From: Tupaia tana
Lineage: Eukaryota; Chordata; Mammalia; Scandentia; Tupaiidae
Length of the DNA stretch: 64,000 nt
Reading direction: 5' to 3'
NCBI GenBank assembly: GCA_026018925.1
Contig: JAKSZU010000139.1
Span: 372,001-436,000, forward strand
The notes beneath the pieces are model-generated. The model made no database searches and was not told where the DNA came from. It saw only the letters and a list, made by a program, of their open reading frames with translations. A program made the position numbers and the translations under genes. The first letter of the stretch is position 1. The number at the start of each line of letters is the position of its first letter. Positions 47,475 through 61,300 of this stretch are shown one piece after another.

Positions 47475-50400
47475 GTGCCTGAAATATCTAGTTCCCAGTA
47501 TCCATGTGGAACCTTCTCAGAGAATGGCTCAACTCTCCTGCCTGGGAGAAAGGAGCAGAAGGGCTTATTAACAAAACAAAAGATGGAGCTTAGGGCCAGA
47601 GAGAAATTCTACCTTTCAAAAAATCGTAAAAAGGAAAAATTACCAAAAAAAAATATGAGGAGACAGGAGCAGAGTGAGACAGAGACCTCAGAGACACAAG
47701 AGACAGGGATAGAAGGCCAGAGTGTCCCCCTACCACACTAGCTTTGCTTGCTGGAGGCTGAATTATGAGTAGAAAATCTTCATTTCTCCTGTGCCTGAAA
47801 TATCTAGTTCCCAGTATTCATGTGGAATCTTCTCAGAGAATGGCTCAACTCTCCTGCCTGGGAGAAAGTAGCAGAAGGGCTTATTAACAAAACAAAAGAT
47901 GGAGCTGAGAGCCAGAGAGAAATTCTACCTTTCAAAAAATCGTAAAAAGGAAAAATTACCAAAAAAAATATGAGGAGACAGGAGCAGAGAGAGACAGAGG
48001 CCTCAGAGACACAGAGACAGGGATAGAAGGCCAGAGGGGCTCCCTACCACACTAGCTTTGCTTGTTGGAGGCTGAATTATGAGTAGAAAATCTTCATTTC
48101 TCCTGTGCCTGAAATATCTAGTTCCCAGTATCCATGTGGAATCTTCTCAGAGAATGGCTCAACTCTCCTGCCTGGGAGAAAGGAGCAGAAGGGCTTATTA
48201 ACAAAACAAAAGATGGAGCTGAGAGCCAGAGAGAAATTCTACCTTTCAAAAAATCGTAAAAAGGAAAAATTACCAAAAAAAAAATGAGGAGACAGGAGCA
48301 GAGAGATACAGAGACCTCAGAGGCACAGAGACAGGGATAGAAGTCCAGAGGGGCTCCCTACCACACTAGCTTTGCTTGCTGGAGGCTGAATTATGAGTAG
48401 AAAATCTTCATTTCTCCTGTGCCTGAAATATCTAGTTCCCAGTATCCATGTGGAATCTTATCAGAGAATGGCTCAACTCTCCTGCCTGGGAGAAAGGAGC
48501 AGAAGGGCTTATTAACAAAACAAAAGATGGACCTGAGAGCCAGAGAGAAATTCTAACTTTAAAAAAATCGTAAAAAGGAAAAATTACCAAAAAAAATGAG
48601 GAGACAGGAGCAGAGAGAGACAGAGACGTCAGAGATACAGAGTCAGGGATAGAAGGCCACAAGGGCTCCCTACCACACTAGCTTTGCTTGCTGGAGGCTG
48701 AATTATGAGTAGAAAATCTTCATTTCTCCTGTGCCTGAAATATCTAGTTCCCAGTATCCATGTAGAATCTTCTCAGAGAATGGCACAACTCTCCTGCCTG
48801 GGAGAAAGGAGCAGAAGGGCTTATTAACAAAACAAAAGACGGAGCTGAGAGCCAGAGAGAAATTCTACATTTGAAAAAATCGTAAAAAGGAAAAATTACC
48901 AAAAAAATATGAGGAGACAGGAGCAGAGAGAGACAGAGGCCTCAGAGACACAGAGACAGGGATAGAAGGCCAGAGGGGCTCCCTACCACACTAGCTTTGC
49001 TTTCTGGAGGCTGAATTATGAGTTGAAAATCTTCATTTCTCCTGTGCCTGAAATATCTAGTTTCCAGAATCCATGTGGAATCTTCTCAGAGAATGGCTCA
49101 ACTCTCCTGCCTGGGAGAAAGGAGCAGAAGGGCTTATTAACAAAATAAAAGATGGACCTGAGAGCCAGTGAGAAATTCTACATTTAAAAAAATCGTAAAA
49201 AGGAAAAATTACCAAAAAAAAAAATGAGGAGACAGGAGCAGAGAGAGACAGAGACCTCAGAGACACAGAGACAGGGATAGAAGGCCAGAGGGGCTCCCTA
49301 CCACACTAGCTTTGCTTTCTGGAGGCTGAATTATGAGTTGAAAATCTTCATTTCTCCTGTGCCTGAAATATATAGTTCCCAGTATCCATGTGGAATCTTC
49401 TCAGAGAATGGCTCAACTCTCCTGCCTGGGAGAAAGGAGCAGAAGGGCTTATTAACAAAACAAAAGATGGAGCTGAGAGACAGAGAGAAATTCTACCTTT
49501 CAAAAAATCGTAAAAAGGAAAAATTACCAAAAAAATATGAGGAGACAGGAGCAGAGAGAGACAGAGGCCTCAGAGACACAGAGACAGGGATAGAAGGCCA
49601 GAGGGGCTCCCTACCACACTAGCTTTGCTTGTTGGAGGCTGAATTATGAGTAGAAAATCTTCATTTCTCCTGTGCCTGAAATATCTAGTTCCCAGTATCC
49701 ATGTGGAATCTTCTCAGAGAATGGCTCAACTCTCCTGCCTGGGAGAAAGGAGCAGAAGGGCTTATTAACAAAACAAAAGATGGAGCTGAGAGCCAGAGAG
49801 AAATTCTCCCTTTCAAAAAATCGTAAAAAGGAAAAATTACCAAAAAAAAAATGAGGAGACAGGAGCAGAGAGATACAGAGACCTCAGAGGCACAGAGACA
49901 GGGATAGAAGTCCAGAGGGGCTCCCTACCACACTAGCTTTGCTTGCTGGAGGCTGAATTATGAGTAGAAAATCTTCATTTCTCCTGTGCCTGAAATATCT
50001 AGTTCCCAGTATCCATGTGGAATCTTCTCAGAGAATGGCTCAACTCTCCTGCCTGGGAGAAAGGAGCAGAAGGGCTTATTAACAAAACAAAAGATGGACC
50101 TGAGAGCCAGAGAGAAATTCTACCTTTCAAAAAATCGTAAAAAGGAAAAATTACCAAAAAAAATGAGGAGACAGGAGCAGAGAGAGACAGAGACGTCAGA
50201 GACACAGAGACAGGGATAGAAGGCCACAAGGGCTCCCTACCACACTAGCTTTGCTTGCTGGAGGCTGAATTATGAGTAGAAAATCTTCATTTCTCCTGTG
50301 CCTGAAATATCTAGTTCCCAGTATCCATGTAGAATCTTCTCAGAGAATGGCTCAACTCTCCTGCCTGGGAGAAAGGAGCAGAAGGGCTTATTAACAAAAC

Positions 50401-53400
50401 AAAAGACGGAGCTGAGAGCCAGAGAGAAATTCTACATTTGAAAAAATCGTAAAAAGGAAAAATTACCAAAAAAATATGAGGAGACAGGAGCAGAGAGAGA
50501 CAGAGGCCTCAGAGACACAGAGACAGGGATAGAAGGCCAGAGGGGCTCCTACCACACTAGCTTTGCTTGTTGGAGGCTGAATTATGAGTAGAAAATCTTC
50601 ATTTCTCCTGTGCCTGAAATATCTAGTTCCCAGTATCCATGTGGAATCTTCTCAGAGAATGGCTCAACTCTCCTGCCTGGGAGAAAGGAGCAGAAGGGCT
50701 TATTAACAAAACAAATGATGGAGCTGAGAGCCAGAGAGAAATTCTACCTTTCAAAAAATCGTAAAAAGGAAAATTTACCAAAAAAAAAATGAGGAGACAG
50801 GAGCAGAGAGATACAGAGACCTCAGAGGCACAGAGACAGGGATAGAAGGCCAGAGGGGCTCCCTACCACAGTAGCTTGGGCTTGCTGGAGGCTGAATTAT
50901 GAGTAGAAAATCTACATTTCTCCTGTGCCTGAAATATCCAGTTCCCAGTATCCATTTGGAATCTTTTCAGAGAATGGTGCAACTCTCCTGCCTGGGAGAA
51001 AGGAGAAGAAGGGCTTATTAACAATACAAAAGATGGAGCTGAGAGCCAGAGAAAAATTCTACCTTTCAAAAAATCGTAAAAAGGAAAAATTACCAAAAAA
51101 AAAATGAGGAGACAGGAGCAGAGAGAGACAGAGACCTCAGAGACACAGAGACAGGGATCGAAGGCCAGAGGGGCTCCCTACCACACTAGCTTTGATTGCT
51201 GGAGGCTGAATTATGAGTAGAAAATCTTCATTTCTCCTGTGCCTGAAATATCTAGTTCCCAGTATCCATGTGGAATCTTCTCAGAGAATGGCTCAACTCT
51301 CCTGCCTGGAGAAAGGAGCAGAAGGGCTTATTAACAAAACAAAAGATGGAGCTGAGAGTCAGAGAGAAATTCTTCTTTAAAAAAAATCATAAAAAGGAAA
51401 AATTACCAAAAAAAATGAGGAGACAGGAGCAGAGAGAGACAGAGACCTCAGGGACACAGAGACAGGGATAGAAGTCCAGAGGGGCTCCCTACCACACTAG
51501 CTTTGCTTGCTGGAGGCTGAATTATGAGTAGAAAATCTTCATTTCTCCTGTGCCTGAAATATCTAGTTCCCAGTATCCATGTGGAATCTTCTCAGAGAAT
51601 GGCTCTACTCTCCTGCCTGGGAGAAAGGAGCAGAAGGGCTTATTAACAAAACAAAAGATGGACCTGAGAGCCAGTGAGAAATTCTACCTTTAAAAAAATC
51701 ATAAAAAGGAAAACTTACCAAAAAAAAAAATGAGGAGACAGGAGCAGAGAGAGACAGAGATCTCAGAGACACAGAGATAGGGATAGAAGGCCAGAGGGGT
51801 TCCCTACCACACTAGCTTTGCTTGCTGGAGGCTGAATTATGAGTAGAAAATCTTCATTTCTCCTGTGCCTGAAATATCTAGTTCCCAGTATCCATGTGGA
51901 ATCTTCTCAGAGAATGGCTCAACTCTCCTGCCTGGGAGAAAGGAGCAGAAAGGCTTATTAACAAAACAAAAGATGGACCTGAGAGCCAGTGAGAAATTCT
52001 ACCTTTAAAAAAAATCGTAAAAAGGAAAAATTACCAAAAAAAAAAAATGAGGAGACAGGAGCTGAGAGAGACAGAGAACTCAGAGACACATAGACAGGGA
52101 TAGAGGGCCAGAGGGGCTCCCTACCACACTAGCTTTCCTTGCTGGAGGCTGAATTATGAGTAGAAAATCTTCATTTCTCCTGTGCCTGAAATATCTAGTT
52201 CCCAGTATCCATGTGGAATCTTCTCAGAGAATGGCTCAACTCTCCTGGCTGGGAGAAAGGAGCAGAAGGGCTTATTAACAAAGCAAAAGATGGAGCTGAG
52301 AGCCAGAGAGAAATTCTACCTTTAAAAAATTCGTAAAAAGGAAAAATTACCAAAAAAAAAATGAGGAGACAGGAGCAGAGAGAGACAGAGACGTCAGAGA
52401 CACAGAGACAGGGATAGAAGGTCACAGGGGCTCCCTACCACCCTAGCTTTGCTTGCTGGAGGCTGAATTATGAGTAGAAAATCTTCATTTCTCCTGTGCC
52501 TGAAATAATCTAGTTCCCAGTATCCTTGTGGAATCTTCTCAGAGAATGGCTCAACTCTCCTGCCTGGGAGAAAGGAGCAGAAGGGCTTATTAACAAAACA
52601 AAAGATGGAGCTGAGAGCCAGAGAGAAATTCTACCTTTCAAAAAATCGTAAAAAGGAAAAATTACCAAAAAAAAATTAGGAGACAGGAGCAGAGAGAGAC
52701 AGAGACCTCAGAGACACTGAGACAGGGATAGAAGTCCAGAGGGGATCCCTACCACACTAGCTTTGCTTGCTGGAGGCTGAATTATGAGTAGAAAATCTTC
52801 ATTTCTCCTGTGCCTGAAATATCTAGTTCCCAGTATCCATGTGGAATCTTCTCAGAGAATGGCTCAACTCTCCTGCCTGGGAGAAAGGAGCAGAAGGGCT
52901 TATTAACAAAACAAAAGATGGACCTGAGAGCCAGAGAGAAATTCTACCTTTCAAAAAATCGTAAAAAGGAAAAATTACCAAAAAAAAAAATGAGGAGACA
53001 GGAGCATAGAGATACAGAGACCTCAGAGGCACAGAGACAGGGATAGAAGTCCAGAGGGGCTCCCTACCACACTAGCTTTGCTTGCTGGAGGCTGAATTAT
53101 GAGTAGAAAATCTTCATTTCTCCTGTGCCTGAAATATCTAGTTTCCAGTATCCATGTGGAATCTTCTCAGAGAATGGCTCAACTCTCCTGCCTGGGAGAA
53201 AGGAGCAGAAGGGCTTATTAACAAAACAAAAGATGGACCTGAGAGCCAGTGAGAAATTCTACCTTTAAAAAAATCGTAAAAAGAAAAAATTACCAAAAAA
53301 AAATGAGGAGACCGGAGCAGAGAGAGACAGAGACCTCAGAGACACAGAGACAGGGATAGAAGGCCAGAGGGGCTCCCCTACCACACTAGCTTTGCTTGCT

Positions 53401-55635
53401 GGAGGCTGAATTATGAGTTGAAAATCTTCATTTCTCCTGTGCCTGAAATATCTAGTTCCCAGTATCCATGTGGAATCTTCTCAGAGAATGGCTCAACTCT
53501 CCTGCCTGGGAGAAAGGAGCAGAAGGGCTTATTAACAAAGCAAAAGATGGAGCTGAGAGCCAGAGAGAAATTCTACCTTTAAAAAAATCGTAAAAGGAAA
53601 AATTACCAAAAAAATATGAGTAGACAGGAGCAGAGAGAGACAGAGACCTCAGAGACACAGAGACAGGGATAGAAGGCCACAGGGGCTCCCTACCACACTA
53701 GCTTGGCTTGCTTGAGGCTGAATTATGAGTAGAAAATCTACATTTCTCCTGTGCCTGAAATATCCAGTTCCCAGTATCCATTTGGAATCTTTTCAGAGAA
53801 TGGTTCAACTCTCCTGCCTGGGAGAAAGGAGAAGAAGGGCTTATTAACAAAACAAAAGATGGACCTGAGAGCCAGAGAAAAATTCTACCTTTCAAAAAAT
53901 CGTAAAAAGGAAAAATTACCAAAAAAAAATGAAGAGACAGGAGCAGAGAGAGACAGAGACCTCAGAGACACTGAGACAGGGATAGAAGGCCAGAGGGGCT
54001 CCCTACCACAGTAGCTTTGCTTGCTGGAGGCTGAATTATGAGTAGAAAATCTTCATTTCTCCTGTGCCTGAAATATCTAGTTCCCAGTATCCATGTGGAA
54101 TCTTCTCAGAGAATGGCTCAACTCTCCTGCCTGGGAGAAAGGAGCAGAAGAGCTTATTAACAAAACAAAAGATGGAGCTGAGAGTCAGAGAGAAATTCTT
54201 CCTTTAAAAAAAATCATAAAAAGGAAAAATAACCAAAAAAAAATGAGGAGACAGGAGCAGAGAGAGACAGAGACCTCAGGGACACAGAGACAGGGATAGA
54301 AGTCCAGAGGGGCTCCCTACCACACTAGCTTTGCTTGCTGGAGGCTGAATTATGAGTAGAAAATCTTCATTTCTCCTGTGCCTGAAATATCTAGTTCCCA
54401 GTATCCATGTGGAATCTTCTCAGAGAATGGCTCTACTCTCCTGCCTGGGAGAAAGGAGCAAAAGGGCTTATTAACAAAACAAAAGATGGACCTGAGAGCC
54501 AGTGAGAAATTCTACCTTTAAAAAAATCATAAAAAGGAAAAATTACCAAAAAAAAATGAGGAGACAGGAGCAGAGAGAGACAGAGATCTCAGAGACACAG
54601 AGATAGGGATAGAAGGCCAGAGGGGCTCCCTACCACACAAGCTTTGCTTGCTGGAGGCTGAATTATGAGTAGAAAATCTTCATTTCTCCTGTGCCTGAAA
54701 TATCTAGTTCCCAGTATCCATGTGGAATCTTCTCAGAGAATGGCTCAACTTTCCTGCCTGAGAGAAAGGAGCAGAAGGGCTTATTAACAAAACAAAAGAT
54801 GGACCTGAGAGCCAGTGAGAAATTCTACCTTTAAAAAAAATTGTAAAAAGGAAAAATTACCAAAAAAAAAATGAGGAGACAGGAGCTGAGAGAGACAGAG
54901 AACTCAGAGACACAGAGACAGGGATAGAAGGCCAGAGGGGCTCCCTACCACACTAGCTTTCCTTGCTGGAGGCTGAATTATGAGTAGAAAATCTTCATTT
55001 CCCCTGTGCCTGAAATATCTATTTCCCAGTATCCATGTGGAATCTTCTCAGAGAATGGCTCAACTCTCCTGGCTGGGAGAAAGGAGCAGAAGGGCTTATT
55101 AACAAAGCAAAAGATGGAGCTGAGAGCCAGAGAGAAATTCTACCTTTAAAAAAATCGTAAAAAGGAAAAATTACCAAAAAAAAATGAGGAGACAGGAGCA
55201 GAGAGAGACAGAGACGTCAGAGACACAGAGACAGGGATAGAAGGTCACAGGGGCTCCCTACCACCCTAGCTTTGCTTGCTGGAGGCTGAATTATGAGTAG
55301 AAAATCTTCATTTCTCCTGTGCCTGAAATAATCTAGTTCCCAGTATCCTTGTGGAATCTTCTCAGAGAATGGCTCAACTCTCCTGCCTGGGAGAAAGGAG
55401 CAGAAGGGCTTATTAACAAAACAAAAGATGGAGCTGAGAGCCAGAGAGAAATTCTACCTTTAAAAAAATCGTAAAAAGGAAAAATTACCAAAAAAAAATT
55501 AGGAGACAGGAGCAGAGAGAGACAGAGACCTCAGAGACACAGAGACAGGGATAGAAGTCCAGAGGGGCTCCCTACCACACTAGCTTTGCTTGCTGGAGGC
55601 TGAATTATGAGTAGAAAATCTTCATTTCTCCTGTG
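47475..55635 (+). repeat. 26-mer copy A4 (complete)
   Basis: All 26 types a-z in order, 28,226 bases (90 monomers) after copy A1. Private markers of A1 recur, including TGCCTGGAGAAAGG in type m (51,308, as at 23,081). Copy-specific changes include GGCTCCTACC (50,548), AGCTTGGGCTTGC (50,877), TTCTTCTTTAAA (51,374) and CTCCCCTACC (53,376). In type t, CTTTGCTTGCTGG is followed by GAGTTGAAAATC (53,390-53,420), a mixture of the s-like linker and the t body. It is followed by alpha, not by a. Confidence 0.87.
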
Positions 55636-58141
55636 CCTGAAATATCTAGTTCCCAGTATCCATGTGGAATCTTCTCAGAGAATGGCTCAACTCTCCTGCC
55701 TGGGAGAAAGGAGCAGAAGGGCTTATTAACAAAACAAAAGATGGAGCTGACAGCCAGAGAGAAATTCTACCTTTAAAAAAATCGTAAAAAGGAAAAATTA
55801 CCAAAAAAAGTATGAGGAGACAGGAGCAGAGTGAGACAGAGACCTCAGAGACACAAGAGACAGGGATAGAAGGCCAGAGTGTCCCCCTACCACACTAGCT
55901 TTGCTTGCTGGAGGCTTAATTGTGAGTAGAAAATCTTCATTTCTCCTGTGCCTGAAATATCTAGTTCCCAGTATCCATGTGGAATCTTCTCAGAGAATGG
56001 CTCAACACTCCTGCCTGGGAGAAAGGAGCAGAAGGGCTTATTAACAAAACAAAAGATGGAGCTGAGAGCCAGAGAGAAATTCTACCTTTAAAAAAATCGT
56101 AAAAAGGAAAAATTACCAAAAAAAAATGAGGAGACAGGAGCAGAGAGAGACAGAGACCTCAGAGACACAGAGACAGGGATAGAAGGCCAGAGGGGCTCCC
56201 TACCACACTAGCTTTGCTTGCTGGAGGCTGAATTATGAGTAGAAAATCTTCATTTCTCCTGTGCCTGAAATATCTAGTTCCCAGTATCCATGTGGAAACT
56301 TCTCAGAGAATGGCTCAACTCTCCTGCCTGGGAGAAAGGAGAAGAAGGGCTTATTAACAAAACAAAAGATGGAGCTGAGAGCCAGAGAAAAATTCTACCT
56401 TTAACAAAAATCTTAAAAAGGAAAAATTACCAAAAAAAAATGAGGAGACAGGAGCAGAGAGAGACAGAGACCTCAGAGACACAGAGACAGGGATAGAAGT
56501 CCAGAGGGGCTCCCTACCACACTAGCTTGGCTTGCTGGAGGCTGAATTATGAGTAGAAAATCTTCATTTCTCCTGTGCCTGAAATATCTAGTTCCCAGTA
56601 TCCATGTGGAATCTTCTCAGAGAATGGCTCAACTCTCCTGCCTGGGAGAAAGGAGCAGAAGGGCTTATTAACAAAACAAAAGATGGAGCTGAGAGCCAGA
56701 GAGAAATTCTACCTTTAAAAAAATCGTAAAAAGTAAAAATTACCAAAAAAATTGAGGAGACAGGAGCAGAGAGAGACAGAGACCTCAGAGACACAGAGAC
56801 AGGGATAGAAGGCCAGAGGGGCTCCCTACCACACTAGCTTTGCTTGCTGGAGGCTGAATTATGAGTAGAAAATCTTCATTTCTCCTGTGCCTGAAATATC
56901 TAGTTCCCAGTATCCATGTGGAATCTTCTCAGAGAATTGTTCAACTCTCCTGCCTGGGAGAAAGGAGCAGAAGGGCTTATTAACAAAACAAAAGATGGAG
57001 CTGAGAGCCAGAGAGAAATTCTACCTTTAAAAAAATCGTAAAAAGGAAAAATTAACAAAAAAAAATGAGGAGACAGGAGCAGAGAGAGACAGAGACCTCA
57101 GAGACACAGAGACAGGGATAGAAGGCCAGAGGGGCTCCCTACCACACTAGCTTTGCTTTTTGGAGGCTGAATTATGAGTAGAAAATCTTCATTTCTCCTG
57201 TGCCTGAAATATCTAGTTCCCAGTATCCATGTGGAATCTTCTCAGAGAATGGCTCAACTCTCCTGCCTGGGAGAAAGGAGCAGAAGGTCTTATTAATAAA
57301 ACAAAAGACGGAGCTGAGAGCCAGAGAGAAATTCTACATTTAAAAAAATCGTAAAAAGGAAAAATTACAAAAAAAATATGAGGAGACAGGAGCAGAGAGA
57401 GACAGAGACCTCAGAGACACAGAGACAGGGATAGAAGGCCAGAGGGGCTCCCTACCACGCTAGCTTTGCTTGGTGGAGGCTGAATTATGAGTAGAAAATC
57501 TTCATTTCTCCTGTGCTTGAGATATCTAGTTCCCAGTATCCATGTGGAATCTTCTCAGAGAATGGCTCAACTCTCCTGCCTGGGAGAAAGGAGCAGAAGG
57601 GCTTATTAACAAAACAAAAGATGGAGCTGAGAGCCAGAGAGAAATTCTACCTTTAAAAAAATCGTAAAAAGGGAAAATTACCAAAAAAATATGAGGAGAC
57701 AGGAGCAGAGTGAGACAGAGACCTCAGAGACACAAGAGACAGGGATAGAAGGCCAGAGTGTCCCCCTACCACACTAGCTTTGCTTGCTGGAGGCTTAATT
57801 ATGAGTAGAAAATCTTCATTTCTCCTGTGCCTGAAATATCTAGTTCCCAGTATCCATGTGGAATCTTCTCAGAGAATGGCTCAACTCTCCTGCCTGGGAG
57901 AAAGGAGCAGAAGGGCTTATTAACAAAACAAAAGATGGAGCTGAGAGCCAGAGAGAAATTCTACCATTCAAAAAATCGTAAAAAGGAAAAATTACCAAAA
58001 AAAAAAATGAGGAGACAGGAGTAGAGAGAGACAGAGACCTCAGAGACACAGAGACAGGGATAGAAGTCCAGAGGGGCTCCCTACCACACTAGCTTTGCTT
58101 GCTGGAGGCTGAATTATGAGTAGAAAATCTTCATTTCTCCT
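55636..58141 (+). repeat. Eight-monomer block alpha-theta, copy 2
   Basis: Nearly identical to copy 1 at 41,831, offset 13,805-13,806 bases. Differences seen by eye are few: CTAGCTTTGC for CTATCTTTGC in beta, TTAATTATGAG for TTAATTATAAG in theta, and some A-run lengths. Unlike copy 1, theta is followed by an intact linker (GTCCAG, CTTTGCTTGC) and a further monomer, iota. This copy therefore keeps the longer and probably more original right side. Confidence 0.85.
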
Positions 58142-58335
58142 GTGCCTGAAATATCTAGTTCCCAGTATCCATGTGGAATCTTCTCAGAGAATGGCTCAAC
58201 TCTCCTGCCTGGGAGAAAGGAGCAGAAGGGCTTCTTAACAAAACAAAAGATGGAGCTGAGAGCCAGAGAGAAATTCTACCTTTCAAAAAATCGTAAAAAG
58301 GAAAAATTACCAAAAAAAAAATGAGGAGACAGGAG
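58142..58335 (+). repeat. Iota monomer, chimeric with type o
   Basis: The left part carries GGGCTTCTTAAC, found otherwise only at 62,620-62,635, and CTTTCAAAAAATCG. The right part has GGAGCTGAGAGAGAC, GAACTC, CACATAGAC and GATAGAGGGCC, which are marks of type o. The switch lies between 58,285 and 58,335, in the A-rich stretch or the start of the purine-rich stretch. At 62,536 the same left part continues with an ordinary tail. Confidence 0.8.
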
Positions 58336-61300
58336 CTGAGAGAGACAGAGAACTCAGAGACACATAGACAGGGATAGAGGGCCAGAGGGGCTCCCTACCA
58401 CACTAGCTTTCCTTGCTGGAGGCTGAATTATGAGTAGAAAATCTTCATTTCTCCTGTGCCTGAAATATCTAGTTCCCAGTATCCATGTGGAATCTTCTCA
58501 GAGAATGGCTCAACTCTCCTGGCTGGGAGAAAGGAGCAGAAGGGCTTATTAACAAAGCAAAAGATGGAGCTGAGAGCCAGAGAGAAATTCTACCTTTAAA
58601 AAATTCGTAAAAAGGAAAAATTACCAAAAAAAAAATGAGGAGACAGGAGCAGAGAGAGACAGAGACGTCAGAGACACAGAGACAGGGATAGAAGGTCACA
58701 GGGGCTCCCTACCACCCTAGCTTTGCTTGCTGGAGGCTGAATTATGAGTAGAAAATCTTCATTTCTCCTGTGCCTGAAATAATCTAGTTCCCAGTATCCT
58801 TGTGGAATCTTCTCAGAGAATGGCTCAACTCTCCTGCCTGGGAGAAAGGAGCAGAAGGGCTTATTAACAAAACAAAAGATGGAGCTGAGAGCCAGAGAGA
58901 AATTCTACCTTTCAAAAAATCGTAAAAAGGAAAAATTACCAAAAAAAAATTAGGAGACAGGAGCAGAGAGAGACAGAGACCTCAGAGACACTGAGACAGG
59001 GATAGAAGTCCAGAGGGGATCCCTACCACACTAGCTTTGCTTGCTGGAGGCTGAATTATGAGTAGAAAATCTTCATTTCTCCTGTGCCTGAAATATCTAG
59101 TTCCCAGTATCCATGTGGAATCTTCTCAGAGAATGGCTCAACTCTCCTGCCTGGGAGAAAGGAGCAGAAGGGCTTATTAACAAAACAAAAGATGGACCTG
59201 AGAGCCAGAGAGAAATTCTACCTTTCAAAAAATCGTAAAAAGGAAAAATTACCAAAAAAAAAAATGAGGAGACAGGAGCATAGAGATACAGAGACCTCAG
59301 AGGCACAGAGACAGGGATAGAAGTCCAGAGGGGCTCCCTACCACACTAGCTTTGCTTGCTGGAGGCTGAATTATGAGTAGAAAATCTTCATTTCTCCTGT
59401 GCCTGAAATATCTAGTTTCCAGTATCCATATGGAATCTTCTCAGAGAATGGCTCAACTCTCCTGCCTGGGAGAAAGGAGCAGAAGGGCTTATTAACAAAA
59501 CAAAAGATGGACCTGAGAGCCAGTGAGAAATTCTACCTTTAAAAAAATCGTAAAAAGAAAAAATTACCAAAAAAAAATGAGGAGACCGGAGCAGAGAGAG
59601 ACAGAGACCTCAGAGACACAGAGACAGGGATAGAAGGCCAGAGGGGCTCCCTACCACACTAGCTTTGCTTTCTGGAGGCTGAATTATGAGTTGAAAATCT
59701 TCATTTCTCCTGTGCCTGAAATATCTAGTTCCCAGTATCCATGTGGAATCTTCTCAGAGAATGGCTCAACTCTCCTGCCTGGGAGAAAGGAGCAGAAGGG
59801 CTTATTAACAAAGCAAAAGATGGAGCTGAGAGCCAGAGAGAAATTCTACCTTTAAAAAAATCGTAAAAAGGAAAAATTACCAAAAAAATATGAGTAGACA
59901 GGAGCAGAGAGAGACAGAGACCTCAGAGACACAGAGACAGGGATAGAAGGCCACAGGGGCTCCCTACCACACTAGCTTGGCTTGCTTGAGGCTGAATTAT
60001 GAGTAGAAAATCTACATTTCTCCTGTGCCTGAAATATCCAGTTCCCAGTATCCATTTGGAATCTTTTCAGAGAATGGTTCAACTCTCCTGCCTGGGAGAA
60101 AGGAGAAGAAGGGCTTATTAACAAAACAAAAGATGGACCTGAGAGCCAGAGAAAAATTCTACCTTTCAAAAAATCGTAAAAAGGAAAAATTACCAAAAAA
60201 AAATGAAGAGACAGGAGCAGAGAGAGACAGAGACCTCAGAGACACTGAGACAGGGATAGAAGGCCAGAGGGGCTCCCTACCACAGTAGCTTTGCTTGCTG
60301 GAGGCTGAATTATGAGTAGAAAATCTTCATTTCTCCTGTGCCTGAAATATCTAGTTCCCAGTATCCATGTGGAATCTTCTCAGAGAATGGCTCAACTCTC
60401 CTGCCTGGGAGAAAGGAGCAGAAGAGCTTATTAACAAAACAAAAGATGGAGCTGAGAGTCAGAGAGAAATTCTTCCTTTAAAAAAAATCATAAAAAGGAA
60501 AAATAACCAAAAAAAAATGAGGAGACAGGAGCAGAGAGAGACAGAGACCTCAGGGACACAGAGACAGGGATAGAAGTCCAGAGGGGCTCCCTACCACACT
60601 AGCTTTGCTTGCTGGAGGCTGAATTATGAGTAGAAAATCTTCATTTCTCCTGTGCCTGAAATATCTAGTTCCCAGTATCCATGTGGAATCTTCTCAGAGA
60701 ATGGCTCTACTCTCCTGCCTGGGAGAAAGGAGCAAAAGGGCTTATTAACAAAACAAAAGATGGACCTGAGAGCCAGTGAGAAATTCTACCTTTAAAAAAA
60801 TCATAAAAAGGAAAAATTACCAAAAAAAAATGAGGAGACAGGAGCAGAGAGAGACAGAGATCTCAGAGACACAGAGATAGGGATAGAAGGCCAGAGGGGC
60901 TCCCTACCACACAAGCTTTGCTTGCTGGAGGCTGAATTATGAGTAGAAAATCTTCATTTCTCCTGTGCCTGAAATATCTAGTTCCCAGTATCCATGTGGA
61001 ATCTTCTCAGAGAATGGCTCAACTTTCCTGCCTGAGAGAAAGGAGCAGAAGGGCTTATTAACAAAACAAAAGATGGACCTGAGAGCCAGTGAGAAATTCT
61101 ACCTTTAAAAAAATTGTAAAAAGGAAAAATTACCAAAAAAAAAAATGAGGAGACAGGAGCTGAGAGAGACAGAGAACTCAGAGACACAGAGACAGGGATA
61201 GAAGGCCAGAGGGGCTCCCTACCACACTAGCTTTCCTTGCTGGAGGCTGAATTATGAGTAGAAAATCTTCATTTCCCCTGTGCCTGAAATATCTATTTCC

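Noticed and set aside
1387..61187. Repeated minus-strand frames of 60-106 codons (Ser/Leu/Phe-rich, often MSLRSLSLSAPVSS...), e.g. 22,551-22,871
   Set aside because: These are translations of the pyrimidine-rich strand of the purine tract and its surroundings. They overlap the plus-strand frames in the same monomer, change frame with one-base indels, and are explained by a low-stop composition.
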